Origin: Isoetes taiwanensis
Lineage: Eukaryota; Streptophyta; Lycopodiopsida; Isoetales; Isoetaceae
Length of the DNA: 64,000 nucleotides
Direction: 5' to 3'
Assembly (NCBI GenBank): GCA_021234155.1
Contig: JAJEKV010000129.1
Coordinates: 349,579 to 413,578, forward strand
Shown here: one piece after another, positions 1 through 13,019 of the stretch
Layout: each line of letters begins with the position of its first letter
Numbering within the stretch: the first letter of the stretch is position 1
Program-made: the position numbers and the translations under genes
The notes under the pieces: model-generated
What the model was told of the DNA's origin: nothing
The model's input: the letters and a program-made list of their open reading frames with translations, nothing else
Database searches by the model: none

Positions 1-3000
1 TTGTGTACTTCGTTCGGGACGTATTTACTCCCTTATAAATATAGACCGAATAAGGAGCCGGACTTGCCACTGTGAGCCCTACGCCATGGATAGCTTCCCT
101 CCCTTCCACCAATTAAGATGCCGGTGATCCCACGAGAATGTCTTCCACCGCTGGCGGCGCTAAGATGTCGCCGATGCAGCAGGATACCCAAAAGCCTAGA
201 AACCGTGCCTACGGCAGCGTTACGCCAAAGGGGGTGGGAACCGCGACCGAGGCAAGAGTCATTGCTGCGACCATATCACCGACGCCGTCCAATTCATGGC
301 GGCCCGGCAAGGGAGAATGTGTCGGCCCGGCTCGCCATTGTTTAGCGATTCCTCTCCTCGACTGTAGGAAGAGGAAAGAATCATCGGCTGTCTGACTCCC
401 AATGCTGCTTTGCGGCAGAGTACGCCATTCTCGACCCCCACAACACAGCCTCCACTGCTTGGTGCGAAGGGAGCCTACCTTCTGATGGTAAAAGAGGAAG
501 AGCCAGCGGGCATCCCCTAGCGAACTCCGCCCCACACTAAAAGATCCCGGAGATGTCTGAGTGACGCCCAGGGTGGCTGCGAACAGTAAAACTTTATAAC
601 CCAGCAACTGTAAGCTCTCCCCACATCCAAAGAGGCTAACATCCATCAGCGCAAATGTCCACCCAGAACACTATCGCAGGCTGAAGTCCGACTTCCAGGT
701 ACACTGTCTGCAACGGATTTAGCAGCCGGTGAAGCCCTCGAATCACCGTTGCTACATTACTAGAATGCACACACTGGAATGAAACAGGCGCACATAGACT
801 CCCTTCAAGAATATCCCCGGAGTCTAAGCTGACGAGCGCCAGCCATAATGATTTTGTATCACTGGCGGCTTGAGCGTGATGGAAGCATGTCAGTAACCAG
901 TAGGCTCCTTCACCTTGGGGTATCCAATGAGATCACGGCCAGGTGTTGACCCAGCCTATAGTCCGACACACTGCTTGGCCCAGAGATCTTGATAGTGCAG
1001 CAGGAGTCCCCACCCACTCCCAATATTCTTGGAAGAACTTCGGTAGGGGTACCATCAGGACCCGGGGGCAGGCACTTATGGGGAGCCAAGACCACAGCAA
1101 GCCTCCTCCAGGCTCTGCCATTGGTGATATTTTAACCTGCCTCTTGTCATGGGTACCTTGCGTGACGCTTTCGCGAACCTGATCTCCTCCATCGCGTGCG
1201 GTACCTAAAGGGGTATCTCTTTTCTTGGAAGAGAGTCTTTGAAAAGTAGCTGTTTGATGTCCACCGTAGAGATTCGGGAATGGGCCATCGACCAATACTG
1301 GTGACGGTGAAACTGCTTCTTACGTCATGACCACGAAGAACGATGAGAGAGTTAGTGTCCCCTCGCGGCCGGGTGACCAATTCTTTCACCCTTGCTAGCC
1401 CTCCGGATTCGTCCTGGCGCAATGTGAGCAAAATCTCATTCTCACGCATCCCTGATCAGTAGAGACCTAAGGGACTCCAATTCAGCGATAGCGCCTCTAA
1501 CACCTCCCTCTCATGCTGTTATATCAGCTTCCCCGCGATAGCGAATGCCTTGACCTGTTAAGGCGCGCCATTCCGCCATCCAGCGATTCGAGAAAGTCAC
1601 GAAACCAAATACATTTGCTGGCATCCTCAAAATCGGCATCGCCAATTGCGGCGGTATGTAACACGAACGGTGCGGCCAGCACGAGCTGCGGTAAGCTCCA
1701 CAGGAGATTAAGTGAGGATAATGGTCGAGCCGCGGTAGACAAAATGTTAAATTCGCGTAGGGCTTAGGCGCTGGTGCAGCGCAAAGGTATTACCATAGCA
1801 TCGTCATGTCGAACACTCAGCCCTACCAGCCCTCGTCCGTGATTACACCACGTAAATGTGGCATCGCCCCGCCTCTGCCGGATCACGAGGAGTCCGACGC
1901 AATAGCCACCCATTCTTTAGCGGCTCAAACCTTACTTTGTTCCGGCTCCTCGGCCACACTGTCATGAATGGACTGCGGCCATGTTGGAAATTAAAAGCCC
2001 AACGGCCGGAAGCCAAGGCACCTCAGCCCCAAGGATCGTGCTTGTGCGCCGAAGCGTCCTAGCAGCGTCTTGTGGGCATGGAGCATTCCTGAAATCCCCA
2101 CTCGTCGCGAACCCTCCATAGCAGTGATGACCCCGCGGCCCCAGCGGAGTCGACCATGGTGAGAGCGTCACACATGCATCTTCACATGCGTTAAGCGGTC
2201 CCCAGGGCCAGTGGCAACTAGCGGCGGTATTGACTGAGCATATCCAGGTTACTGAGGCGTCCCCGTGACACTTGTGTTCACGAGAGGCACAAGACATCCG
2301 GATCCAACTGCAGTGACCGCCACTCTGTTCTTTTAGCTGGTGGCGGCGAACCCACCGAGCCATTCCAGCTCCCGCGATCTTCTTGTCCATAACTACTCTT
2401 TTACGAGAAGAAGGATTTTTACGATGCTTCTTTTTCGCCCCGCTGCTTGGGTGAAACGGGGCCCACGATGCGGTCATATGGAACAAGGCAATTGTCCAGG
2501 TGAGTGCAACCTCGGCCTCAAATCCACCTCGTAAAGCCCTGCGGTGCCCAGAGGCCACCTTATCTAGTTCCATCCCTCAGGAAGCGGGTGAATGCTTTGC
2601 GTCCCGAGTCAGGCCGGTGCATCGACAGCTTCTCTACCAGTCCGGGGCGTATCTGCGAGGGGATTGCCAGCTGCTCTGCGCACGCTCTGCCGTACGGATG
2701 TGAAGCAACTAGGGCCGTGGAGTGCGTGAGAGAATGCTTGGCTCAGTGCCCACTCGTGACCGCCCGACCCATTATTGACTATAGGCAGAAGTTGGTCTGT
2801 CTAGGCTCAGGGGCGAGGTGGGATCAGGGCGGAGGCCTCCTCCCACTTAGAAGTAGAGTTTGAGACGGACCACGGTCCCAGCCATGAGAACCTCCTTCCT
2901 TGCCTTGTGGGCCAGGGTACTGGCGGGGCACAGACTGCAGGCGGGGAACTGCTTGAGGAGCACGGAGGCTGAGGAAATATTCTGGATCTCTCCCCATTTG

Positions 3001-4755
3001 CCGGTCTAGGGAGCCAGAAAGTACGGTCTCCACTCCTACTTGGGTCACTAAGGAGGCAATGGACTATCATGGTAAAGCCACACAAATCTTAGGCTCACGG
3101 ACTATGGAGTGAGCAATATGGCCTACCGAGCCATTAGCCATCGCAATCATGAACTTCAGCAGCGACGTAAGGGAAGTCCCGTCACACAGGGAAACCAACA
3201 CTTGGGGATCTTGAGGCCGCGAGGGATAGAGCACTCACCCCGGTGATGTGATAAATAAGGGTAATTCCCCACATGAGGATTCAACCCCTCCTAGCACTGT
3301 CCGGCTCCACTAGGCACATCCCGAACATAAGGAGGGAAGAAATTGTTCCCCAAAACTTCAGGGGCTGGCTTGAGATTCCCCAACCCAGCAGAGGTGGGCT
3401 TGCGGCCACAGCCAACTCTGAGTGTCCGGCCTACAGGTATAGTACCTGACACCCGCTAGCGAGGAACAAAAGGTTGGGGAAATAGACTTGAAGATGCTTC
3501 TTGATGATCTAGCTTCGACTATGGCCAGGAGGGCAATGGGGTCCATCACCGCAACTCCCCTCTTGTTGTCTTGATTCAAAGGCCAGAGTTTCCTCATCAG
3601 GTAAGTGTCGGCCCGCTCCGCGGTGTCTTGGGATCCCTCTGAGAACCGGGGCCGTGAGGCCCGACTCCGCCCAGATATCGTTCGTCGCCATCACGAGGTC
3701 CCTCGCATAACTCCATGCCCTCACGCGGCCTTCCCCGGACTTAGAGCATCTCGACTGACGGCTTATGTAGGCTGCTATGGCACACCACCACCTTGCGAGG
3801 CAAAGCTGCCGGCTACGCCAGCTGCAAAGGGATCCCTCCCGACAGCAGTAGAGGCATCTGACTTAGACTGGCCAGCCGGAGTTCTTTGGCATCTCAAGTG
3901 AGTGGCATGTTACTTTCGGAATAACTCGCGTGCACTTCCCACAGCTCGTGCATCCACCCGGCCCAGGGACTTCCCTTTGAGCTTGGCAGAGCCTGCGAGG
4001 CAAAGTGCGAGGAGCTACGACTGCTTGAGGATGAACCCTCCCTCCCTCTCAGCGACTTCCATAGAGCCCATGAGACCACACTGTGCACAAAACCAGGGAG
4101 GGGCAGCCGGCTCCCTCCTTGTCTCCAATCTCATGGGGGCCTTGCCCAAATGGGTGGCTCTTTGTGCACCCAACCCAACCCGAGGGTTCCAGGCGCATGC
4201 CTTTTGCCCACATGGCTCAGGCCCTGCAGGTCAGGAGTGGACTGCTTTGAAGAGGCCAGCTACCGCCCTCCACTACTACGCCCGAGGGTGGCCAGAAGAG
4301 ACCAAGGCCGACTTTGGAGCAGCAGGATCTGAGGGGCATCCAAGCCCCGACCCAGCCGGCGGCCTGAGGAGCCTAAAGGCGCCAAATTCCTCCCTACACC
4401 AGCTGTCTCAGCTGCCCAATGGGGTGGCATTAGCTCACCTTTCGGCCAGTTAGATCCCACAGCCAGTCCAGGTAGTGCCAATTCGATCCCACAGCCCACT
4501 GCGCCGCCCGAGGAAGGTGTGAAGGCGGAATCAAGTTTTGGGTTGAAGATCCTCCCTCACCCAGTCGGGTCTTTGGGCCTTCCGGCTTGGTCGTTTGGGA
4601 AGTCGCAGAGCCCGCTCTTCCCAATCCGATCATCTGCCATACACGAGGCTCCTTCCGTCGATCCGCTCATGCAGCACGGAGTCGTACAGCCTGGAGTTAC
4701 GCCCATAGCCATTCTCCTTTTTGGGATTTCCTCAAAATCAATCGCCAAATGGTAA
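1..4755. other. GC- and CpG-rich anonymous segment, no gene recognised
   Basis: This stretch is clearly richer in G+C than everything to its right, and CpG is not depleted, most obviously in the first 2.7 kb. No frame carries a domain or motif I recognise; the longest open frame (1962-2573, minus) has no family signature and is about what chance could give at this composition. I see no poly-A or poly-T tracts, long terminal repeats, reverse-transcriptase motifs or tandem repeats. Composition changes to AT-rich plant-like sequence at about 4755. It could be a decayed transposon, foreign or contaminating DNA, or a misjoin. Confidence 0.6.
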
Positions 4756-5008
4756 AATGTTGATGACGATGTTGAACCAAAAACCATTTCTTTGAAATTT
4801 AATGTGGTGAGAATTTAAGGCTCCTCCTGACATACATCTCACTTTGCATAATCCTCATTCAGAAACCGCGGAAACAGCAGTATTTTCATCCCTTTCGTAA
4901 TGCGATAAACATAATAATGATAACAAGTAGAAAGCATTCATCATCTTGTCATATACCGGTTGCCATAATACATATTGGAACAATAGCATAGTGGAAAATG
5001 AGATTTAC

Positions 5009-5783
5009 CTGAAACATCGACGCATAGTCGCCAGTCAAAATGGGTAAACAACCACAAGTTCATACGCTTTTCATGTGCATCCTTGACAAAGAGATGAAGT
5101 GAACATTCCATAATCCTACATTATATATGAGGTTGGCGCCAATATATCACAGGAACAATAGCACCTGACTTCTGAGATTACCTAAATGTAATATGGCGTT
5201 CACATACAATCTTTAGTAACAAAATTGCAAGGTATTCAGTCACCTATGGAGACTTACTTGATCATCATCAGTAAGCTTCTTTAGGATATGCTTCACTTTC
5301 AAGGTTAGAAGGAATTCCAAATCACGGAGATCCCTTTAAAAGTTGCATTGGTATGGAAATAAGGAAAGAAGGATAGAGAAAATAAAGAACATAGAATCAA
5401 AAGAAGAATAATTATCGGTGATTTGGCATATTCGATTTTAAAAGTACCTTGAACTATTTAGATGACAAGTTTCATGAATAGAGGTAGAGTACTACAAGTT
5501 ACCAAGCAAAACAATGTAGAAGCAATGCAACAAATACCCACATTGAAAGATGAAAATGCAGTGAAAACTTGATGCTCGAATCTGAATGTATATTTAAAAC
5601 ATAATAAAAAATTCAAAGAGAATGCAGAAAGAGGGAAAAAAATACAAAAGCTATGCTTACCAAGCCGCCTCACTTAGAAGAGTGTTTAAGTATAGAGAGC
5701 AATAAATCTCGTCCGTCGTTCTTCCAGAACCAAACTTCAAGCTCCTTATGCCATAGTTGCATGGCAGTGGCAAAGAATGCTTT
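5009..5783 (-). CDS. Unidentified multi-exon gene, partial
   Basis: Two exons are well supported on the minus strand. Exon 5783-5674 follows a CAG acceptor and ends at a GTGAGG donor; it encodes a helical segment rich in Trp, Leu and Lys (starting KAFFATAMQLWHKELEVWFW). It ends with two bases of a Lys codon. Exon 5333-5258 supplies the third base and continues in frame (DLRDLEFLLTLKVKHILKK, ending TDDDQ) up to a GTAAGT donor. A third candidate, about 5111-5009, is open, begins MECSLHLFVKDAHEKR and ends at CAG/GTAAAT, but its phase with the previous exon is not resolved. Start and end exons were not found; the left side runs into the composition change at 4755. I do not recognise the family. 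The exact phase match across the first intron is the main evidence that this is a real gene. Confidence 0.5.
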
Positions 5784-5847
5784 CTGTTAAACTTTAAAGG
5801 AAGAAGCTAGTTCATTTTCTGTCATGGCACAAACTAGAAAATAAAAA

Positions 5848-6230
5848 AATGCATATTCAAAACAAGCTAAGTTAAAGAGATGCAGAACAAACCAAAACTA
5901 ACAAAGAAGAAGAAAAAGAAGAAACAACAATGGATGCCACATTGATAGCATAAAAATGCATATTCAAAACAAGTCAAGGTAAAGAGATGCAGAAACAAAC
6001 CAAAACTCCAAAGAAGAAGAAGAAGAAGAAGAAGAAGCAGCAACAGATGCCGCATTGGCAGCATTTGATTAGATATATGACATCACGCCAACATTGAGGA
6101 AGAAGAAGTAGCCACATTGGCAACATAGAAATGCATATTCAAAACAAACAAGTCAAAGAGATGCAAACAAGCCAAAACCCCAAAGAAGAAGAAGCAACAG
6201 ATGCCACATTGGCAGCATTTGATTGGACAT
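5848..6230. repeat. Imperfect tandem repeat with GAA runs
   Basis: A unit starting AATGCATATTCAAAACAA recurs at about 5848, 5954 and 6129. Each copy is followed by AAAGAGATGCAGAA or a close variant, a run of GAA/AAG triplets, and a GATGCCACATTGGCAGCAT-like end. Copies differ in triplet number. On the minus strand this gives Leu/Phe-rich open frames that I take to be repeat artefacts. Confidence 0.75.
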
Positions 6231-6736
6231 ATGACATATACACCACACTAACATTGCTTTGTTGGTCCTGCTCCCAATTACCTTCAATTGAATGCGACTA
6301 GGCTTACCAATCCGCCATAGCCTGTTAGTCTAGAATAGGATATAGATTCAAACATACAATACCAAAGGTATAAATGTCGTTCTCTATTCCTCAAGGCGAA
6401 AGGAATCTGAGATATTTGTAGATAGGACGGTGGCCGATACGACTATACTCCCCGGGAAACTTCCACAACAGTGGTACAGACTTCGAACATAATGAAGTTT
6501 TCCGGCTTACATGTCATTGCTAGAAATCCTTATTCCAATGTAAGATAAACTCAAAATGTGTGGGAGATTGGCCAGGGATTGACTTGGAAATTCCGAGGAT
6601 TTGTTAAATGTCGTGGGGCAAATACCTATCCACATAACAGCCGGATCAATGCTGTTGTTTCAAGTATTTATCCACCAAATGCCAAGATACCATTATCAAG
6701 CTTCAAAGGGGAACTTAGTTTTTCAACGTCATCATT
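6231..6736. other. Non-coding spacer
   Basis: AT-rich DNA between the GAA repeat and the PPR pseudogene. No gene seen. It may contain the promoter of the ancestral PPR gene, but I see no distinct motif. Confidence 0.5.
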
Positions 6737-9246
6737 TTGTTCCTATCCGGGTGCCACGTAGGAGAACGCCAACATAGACAGTCCACATGGTTTATGTTTA
6801 AGGCATTTGGAAATTCTATACCCAGGTATGTATCTAAAGGTCGGGCTAGTAACTGGGACATGTTAAGCTTAGAAGAAAATTTAAATTCTGAAACTTTCAT
6901 CTCTGCCTTGCTTAAGTGCCGGAAAGGAAGAAAGCTTGCACATGCTAAGGAAGTGTATGCAAGCCTCTGCTACAATGGACTAGAATCACACAAGACTATT
7001 AGTAATTATATTGTGGCAATGTTCGTGGAATGTGCATGTATGTCTGATGCTCATCAAGCATTCAACAGGTTGATCTACCAGAATGAGCATTCATGGACTT
7101 CTCTTATTTTAGGATATATAGAATGTGGACAACCACAGCTTGCCATTAGCTTATATGACAATATGCAAGATGATGGTGTGCATCCTAGTAGTTACACTCT
7201 TAGAACCTTAATTGGAGCCTGTGCTAGGAATGGAAACCTAGAAAGAGGTCGTCAGTTTCATGTTGAGATAATACACAGGGGATTTGAAGGGAGATCCCTC
7301 TGTTGGCAGCAGTGTTATTGATATGTATACAAAATGTGGTGCTCTTACACAGGCGCAGGAGACCTTTGACAGGCTGCCAGATCGCAATGTAGTCTCATGG
7401 ACTGCACTAATTGTAGGATTCCTTGAGCATGGGCTTGTACAGGATATATTAAAGTGTTATGATCAGATGTTGCTAAATGGTCTGATTCCTGATGCTGCCA
7501 TGTTTGTTTGCATTTTGAAGGCTTGTGGCAGTATAGGAGCTTTAGAGAAGGCTCAAGAAATTCACACAGAAATAGCAAACAGGCAACTTGAAAGAGAACT
7601 ATCTATTGGCAATACCTTGATTGATATGTATGCCAAATGTGGGTGCCTTGGAAAGGCAAGGGAAGTCTTTGACAAGCTCCCACCGGGGATAGTGTTTCTT
7701 GGACAGCACTAATTTCAGGGGTATGCTGACCATGGATTTGGTCATGAAGCGTTGAAATGTTTCCAGCAGATGCAACAAGATGGCTTCTCTCCAGATGCTC
7801 TTACATTTGTCTGCAGCTTGAAAAAAGCTTGTGCCAGCATTGGAGCTTTACATGAAGGTCAGAAGATACACGTTCAAATTGCACAAACTCAACTTGCAGA
7901 TAATGTCTTTATTGGTAATAGTTTGGTTGACATGTATGGAAAATGTGGCTCCATGGTGGTTGCCCAGCAAGTATTTGAGGAGCTTCCACTTAGAGACATT
8001 GTGTCATGGAATGCACTGATTTCAGGATATGTTGAAAATGGCTTTGGTCAGGAAGCACTCAATTGCTTTGAACAGATGCATAAGCAGGGTGTATCAGCTA
8101 ATGTTGTTACCTTTGTAAGCATCCTTAAAGCATGTGGCAGCATACAATCCCTTGACAAGGGACGAAAAATACACTGAGGTTCTTTTAAGGGCATTTGACA
8201 AAATTTCTATGTTGGTAGCAGCTTGATTGATATGTATGCTAAATGTGGCTCCATTATTGACGCTCAGGAAGTCTTTGAAAATCTACGGACTGCAACATTA
8301 TGTCATTGAATGCGCTACTTTCAGCTTATGCTGAAAATGGACTAGATCAAGAGGTGCTAAAATGCTTTGAACAAGTGGAACTAAAAGGTACGCCTCCTGA
8401 TGCTGTGACATTTATCTATGTTCTGGGAGCTTGTGGCTGCATAGGGGGCTCTACAAAAGGGCCGTGAAATACACAAGAAAATTCTAAAAGATGGGACTTG
8501 ATGGAAGTCTTCTTGTCGGTAGCAGTTTGGTTGACATGTATGCAAAATGTGGGTCACTTGCAGAGGCAGGATGTATTTGATAAGCTGCCTGTTCGGAATA
8601 TTGCGTCATGGAATGCAATGATAAGAGGATATGGCATGAACCATGACAGCCACATGGCTGTACAATGTTATAAAGATATGGAGAGGGGTATAAATCCTAA
8701 TGATATTACATTCATCTGCCTTCTTACAGCATGCAGCGGCATAGCCTGATCAATGTTGGTCAGCAGCATTTTAAAGCTATGAGAGGCGAGTATGGCATTG
8801 TTCCAATGCCATATCATTCACATGCATGGTTGATCTTCTTGCGGTCAGGACACTTACATGAGGCAGAGAAGTTGCTTCAAACTGCACATTGTGCCCAGAC
8901 TAAAGAAACATGGATAGCCTTGCTCAGTGCTTGCAACACATATGGGGAAGCAGAGCTAGGACTCAGGTGCCTTCAGAAGCTATGTCAAATACAACCTGGC
9001 TTGTGCGGCTTTTGTGTTAATGACAAACATCTATACAAATTCTGGTAAATGGGGTACAAATTGCTTAGAAGAGTTAAAAAGCCGCTTAGGAGAAAAGATA
9101 TAAGCTCTTTGATATCAGTGGCAAAGGTTCATGAATTCGTTGTTGGTAATGACCAAACTGAAGAAATCTCGGTAATCATGGAAAATCTAAGTTCATGGAT
9201 GGAAGGGGTGGACTATGCTACAGATATGGGGATTTTTTGGGTATGA
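6737..9246 (+). pseudogene. PPR protein (PLS class, E/E+ end), frameshifted
   Basis: Pentatricopeptide repeat proteins bind organellar RNA; PLS-class members guide C-to-U editing in plastids and mitochondria. Typical signatures recur about every 100 codons: LIDMYAKCG-type helices (7310, 7610, 7930, 8225), VSWTALI/VSWNALI (7395, 8010) and TFVSILKACGSI-type segments (7510, 7810, 8115). After the repeats comes a degraded E region, and then an E+ trace (KVHEFVVGNDQTEEI, about 9125-9165). A DYW domain is absent. The frame changes near 7300, 7700, 8175, 8280, 8480, 8570, 8745 and 9048, with internal stops, so this is not one translatable ORF. The likely start is the ATG at 6737 or the in-frame one at 6794. 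It resembles the minus-strand PPR copy at 36.3-39.0 kb in repeat order. Assembly error may add some breaks, but their number argues for a true pseudogene. Confidence 0.85.
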
Positions 9247-9905
9247 AAGAAAGGGATTAGTATCATGGGCATGCTAGAAATTGGGCATTTCGTTTAAACT
9301 TTTTTTGTCTGCCACGAGGGAAAATGTTGTATGTTCGGCCCTTTGGGTTGGGGGGGGGGGTCGTAATTTGTGATGCTTGTCACCAGCAAAGAATTTTAGG
9401 ATATGCTGAAGGAGAGGTTGTAAAGCAATCAAGCCTTTTTTCGCCAAGCAAACATTTTTTAGTTGTGCTTAAATTTCTTCAAGGTTACTAGCAATAATCT
9501 GCTGTTTCAGCTCATCCTACTTGCATACCATGGAATAACAGAGCAAGCAAACACAGAAGCTCATGCAGGTAAAGAGTGCGGCTGTTGTCATTTTAGCTAC
9601 CAAGCATGCCAATTTCACCAATAAATTTTACCTCAATTTTAGTTGAATAAAGGAAGAGCATCAAGATGGCATTGGCTTTAAAATGAAAAGTAATATTAAA
9701 TACTGGGGGTTGCACCATGTTTTGCTTGATCATGGCAGGGATGCAATCATGTATCATTGATGCACACTACTATTTAAAAGCAAGAATCCTTGGCCCTGGA
9801 ACATGCTCTTCAGCAACCCAATTTAAACCAGGTAAAGCGGCTTTGCTTCTCTGTTCTATTCTATTTTTGCCCCAACCAGTTTTTAACCCCTCCTTGGGTT
9901 ACTGC
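9247..9905. other. Spacer with G11 homopolymer
   Basis: AT-rich non-coding DNA downstream of the PPR pseudogene. A run of 11 G lies at 9350-9360, a place where sequencing is unreliable. No gene seen. Confidence 0.5.
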
Positions 9906-10157
9906 AGAAAAAGCAGCTGCAATGGATCACAATTTCTCGGAACACCTGTGGGATCGAATTCATCTCCACAGAAGCGGAGGCACCGCGATTCATCATCAAC
10001 ACTTCCAACTTCAACTGTGCCTGCTTCAGCTTCATCTGTGTCAAACTCTTCAAGCTGCAAGAACTGGCAAATGAAAGGGTTCATAAAGCATTGGGATCAA
10101 ACTGAAATTGCTTCCCAATTTGCTGCTGGAAAAGACAATGGAGGTTGTGATGCCTGA
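9906..10157 (+). other. Possible exon, unidentified
   Basis: A pyrimidine-rich tract ending TTACTGCAG at about 9905 looks like a 3' splice site, and AACCAG/GTAAAG at 9831-9832 looks like a 5' splice site of a preceding exon. The segment after it is open in more than one frame; one frame is Ser/Thr-rich with a KRRHRDSSS stretch, another reads KKQLQWITISRNTCGIEF at its start. I cannot tell which frame, if any, is used, and no family is recognised. Confidence 0.22.
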
Positions 10158-13019
10158 TGGCAACAACATTACTTTGAAGAGCCCTTCTACATTTGATCTT
10201 TGATGCCTCGATTTTGATCCCTTGCCCACTGTTGCCTTTGAAACTGACCCTTCCTTTTTGCTTCTTTTCAATCTGCCTTAACTCTGTGAAACATGGCTTG
10301 AAGGCATTTGTTTTTGTCTGATATCATCCTAATCTGTGAAACATGGCTTCAAATCATTTGTTTTTTCTTAATGGAAGTGACTTGTCTAATGGAAATTAAC
10401 ATTCTTTTATGGAAGTTATCTTTTTCAGTTTCTAAAGACTTAAGGTTGATATTACAGTCAATGAATGATTTAGTTGATGAAATTTATGATGTGGTTCTGA
10501 TATATAGTTTTCAAAAATGTTGTTGACCAAATGCCAATACCAAATCAGTGCCAAAAAAGTGTGAAATCAATGTTCAAGGGTTCAACAATTGTCTCGAGTC
10601 TTTTCCAAATCATAATCTAGGTTAGGGCCATCTCCAAAACAGTGTGGAACCAGTGGCCTGCAGAATATAATTAGGCTTTTAATCAGATAACAACTAGATT
10701 TGTTGGAATGATCATAATATCAAAATGGCTTTGACACATGCCTCGTCCATCTGTTGTCTCTACGTAGCAAATGTGACATCCAACTCCTCTTTGGCCTTGG
10801 AAATCTCCACCTCTATAGGCATATGCTCTTGGATGTTTTATCAAACCCCTTTTAATAAACCATGCGAGAAAAAGTGTGTCTCCTGCAAACTACAACCACA
10901 CTCTTGCATACAGGCATCACCATTTTCTATTGGTTGACTGTCTTAAATCGATTTAACTTGTCTTGTTGCATGGCTTGTCTTTTGACTACATTCTTTTGGC
11001 ATTTGAGGTCCAGGTACTGGACTTCTGCCTTGCCTTGCCTTGAATCTACTCCTAATGATCTCTCTCCTCCTCTTGGCCTCCACATACAGAGGCCTCCAGT
11101 AGCCAAATGTGGTTGCAACCCTTGACTAATATGCAAGATCCATCAATGACCTTAGCCTCCTGCTGTTCATTTCATGCATCATTAGTCCTCTTTCTACCCT
11201 CAGTTTCTTCTTTTCTTGCAAGTGCCCTCAACTTGCTTCCTCCTTTTGCTTTCTCCTCATTGCTTGCTCGACCTTTTGGGCGTTTGACTTTCAACCCTCG
11301 ACTTTTTTAGATGCAATCCTCTTTTCTTTATCGCCTCAAAGCCTCACAAAGGCCATCATTGCTAATGTGAACTCTAAATCTTGTGTTATGCCCTTTTTCT
11401 ACCAACTTGTGAACATGAGTTTAGCCTTTGTGAAGGCGGTCGCGATGTGGAGGTAAAAAGCGGATTTGTTTCCAATTGAGAGGAGTCGACCTTTGGGATT
11501 ACAACGATTGAGGGGAGCATTTTGTTATGCCGGCGTTTTGAAGGGCACTCCTTACATGCCAAAGATCATGCAAGTTGAAAACTTCAAACAATTGTTCTTG
11601 GCTGGGACCCTTAGATGGAATCCCTCTTTAGATTGGTCTTCATTGCATTTTGCTCTCCATAGAACGCTTTCATATTTTGCTCTGAGAGTCTCTAATGGAA
11701 TGTCCCATGATAGGCCACATTTGATATTAGATGGACATGAAAGTAATGTAGAGGTGAGAGTAATTTTAGGCTACCAAGGAGATGGGTAACTACTTTATTG
11801 TAATCTGGCGATGGTACTTCACACAAGCTTTAGCCACTAATGTATTTTGCTTTGCACCCTTTGAGCAAGCATTAGAAAATGCTAGGTCAAGCTACACGGT
11901 GGTTAAAGATAATGAATGAGCCAAAAAGGGATGAGATTTTGGGCTCATATCCACTACAAGTAAGATTGTCATCCCACTAGAATAGAACAGAATACATTAA
12001 ATGTCGATATGTTCAATATGTGGCATGGAGATGCTCCTTGCTGACTGTGATGAGCCTATTGAGTTGACCCCTGCCAACTCGGGATCTTGTCTAACTTGCA
12101 CTTGCTCTAGGTTTGATATGTTTAACCTTGACTACCCCAGATGGTGAGGAATTTAATCTTCATACTCTTTAAGAATCAAGTCCAACAAAACAATATCAGC
12201 ATTCCAACACGCACATTGCGGAAACTTGTTCACAAGATAAGATTACATGCCAAAGACATAAGCATTATAATCCTGATTTTCAACTTGTCTTCTAGCCTTA
12301 GCCTCATTATCTCCTCGCTCACTGCATGTATTAACTGGAATTAGTCCTAGGTGACTAAGTGGGGATTCAACATTGCCTCTGCATGCGTGAAACTATCTTG
12401 GAAATTTTGGATTAACATGAATATATGCAAAGATCCTGTGTGAGTAAAGTGCAAGACAATGACAATATAATCAATTGAAATCCAATACATAAGCATTGGG
12501 AAGCAAAGAGCATAGCCAAAGAGATCAAACCATCATGATCACGAGCTCACGGGACAACGCGGGCTTTAAGCCCTTATAGCAGAAAAATGCCCTACAAGCT
12601 TACATTTCAAGCTCTGTAGCAGGAGTGGTTAGGTGAACCTCATATGCACATACCCTTATAGACCACATCTAGCACTGGATGACCTCTTACACTGGAGCTA
12701 AAGAGTTGACACAATATCTTTGCTAGGAGAACTATGCCCGACATCACATAGGACAAGGATATAGAGAACATAGTATGTGAATACATCAGAGCAAACTAGG
12801 TTGAACCTGGAAGCCCGACCTCGGATGATCCAAGAGATATCAAAATGCCAAGACACAATGATGCACTACCAAAAGCCATGACATGTGACGTTTATTAGAA
12901 GTTGTCCATACGTTCTAACCATGTCATGATAGCTACAACTAATGAAGATCATGATGATAATTCAAACATATAGAGGAATAGATGCAGTTGGCAATGCAAA
13001 GAATTCACATATAGGAATA
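10158..13019. other. Long gene-free stretch
   Basis: No recognisable gene. A short tandem duplication lies at about 10281-10371 (two copies of CTGTGAAACATGGCTT followed by a TTTG-rich tract). The open frame at 11466-11789 (plus) has no recognised domain and weak coding character. The rest is plain AT-rich DNA. Confidence 0.5.

Noticed and set aside
1962-2573. 203-codon open frame, minus strand
   Set aside because: No recognised domain; the GC-rich block has few stop codons, so a frame this long is plausible by chance.
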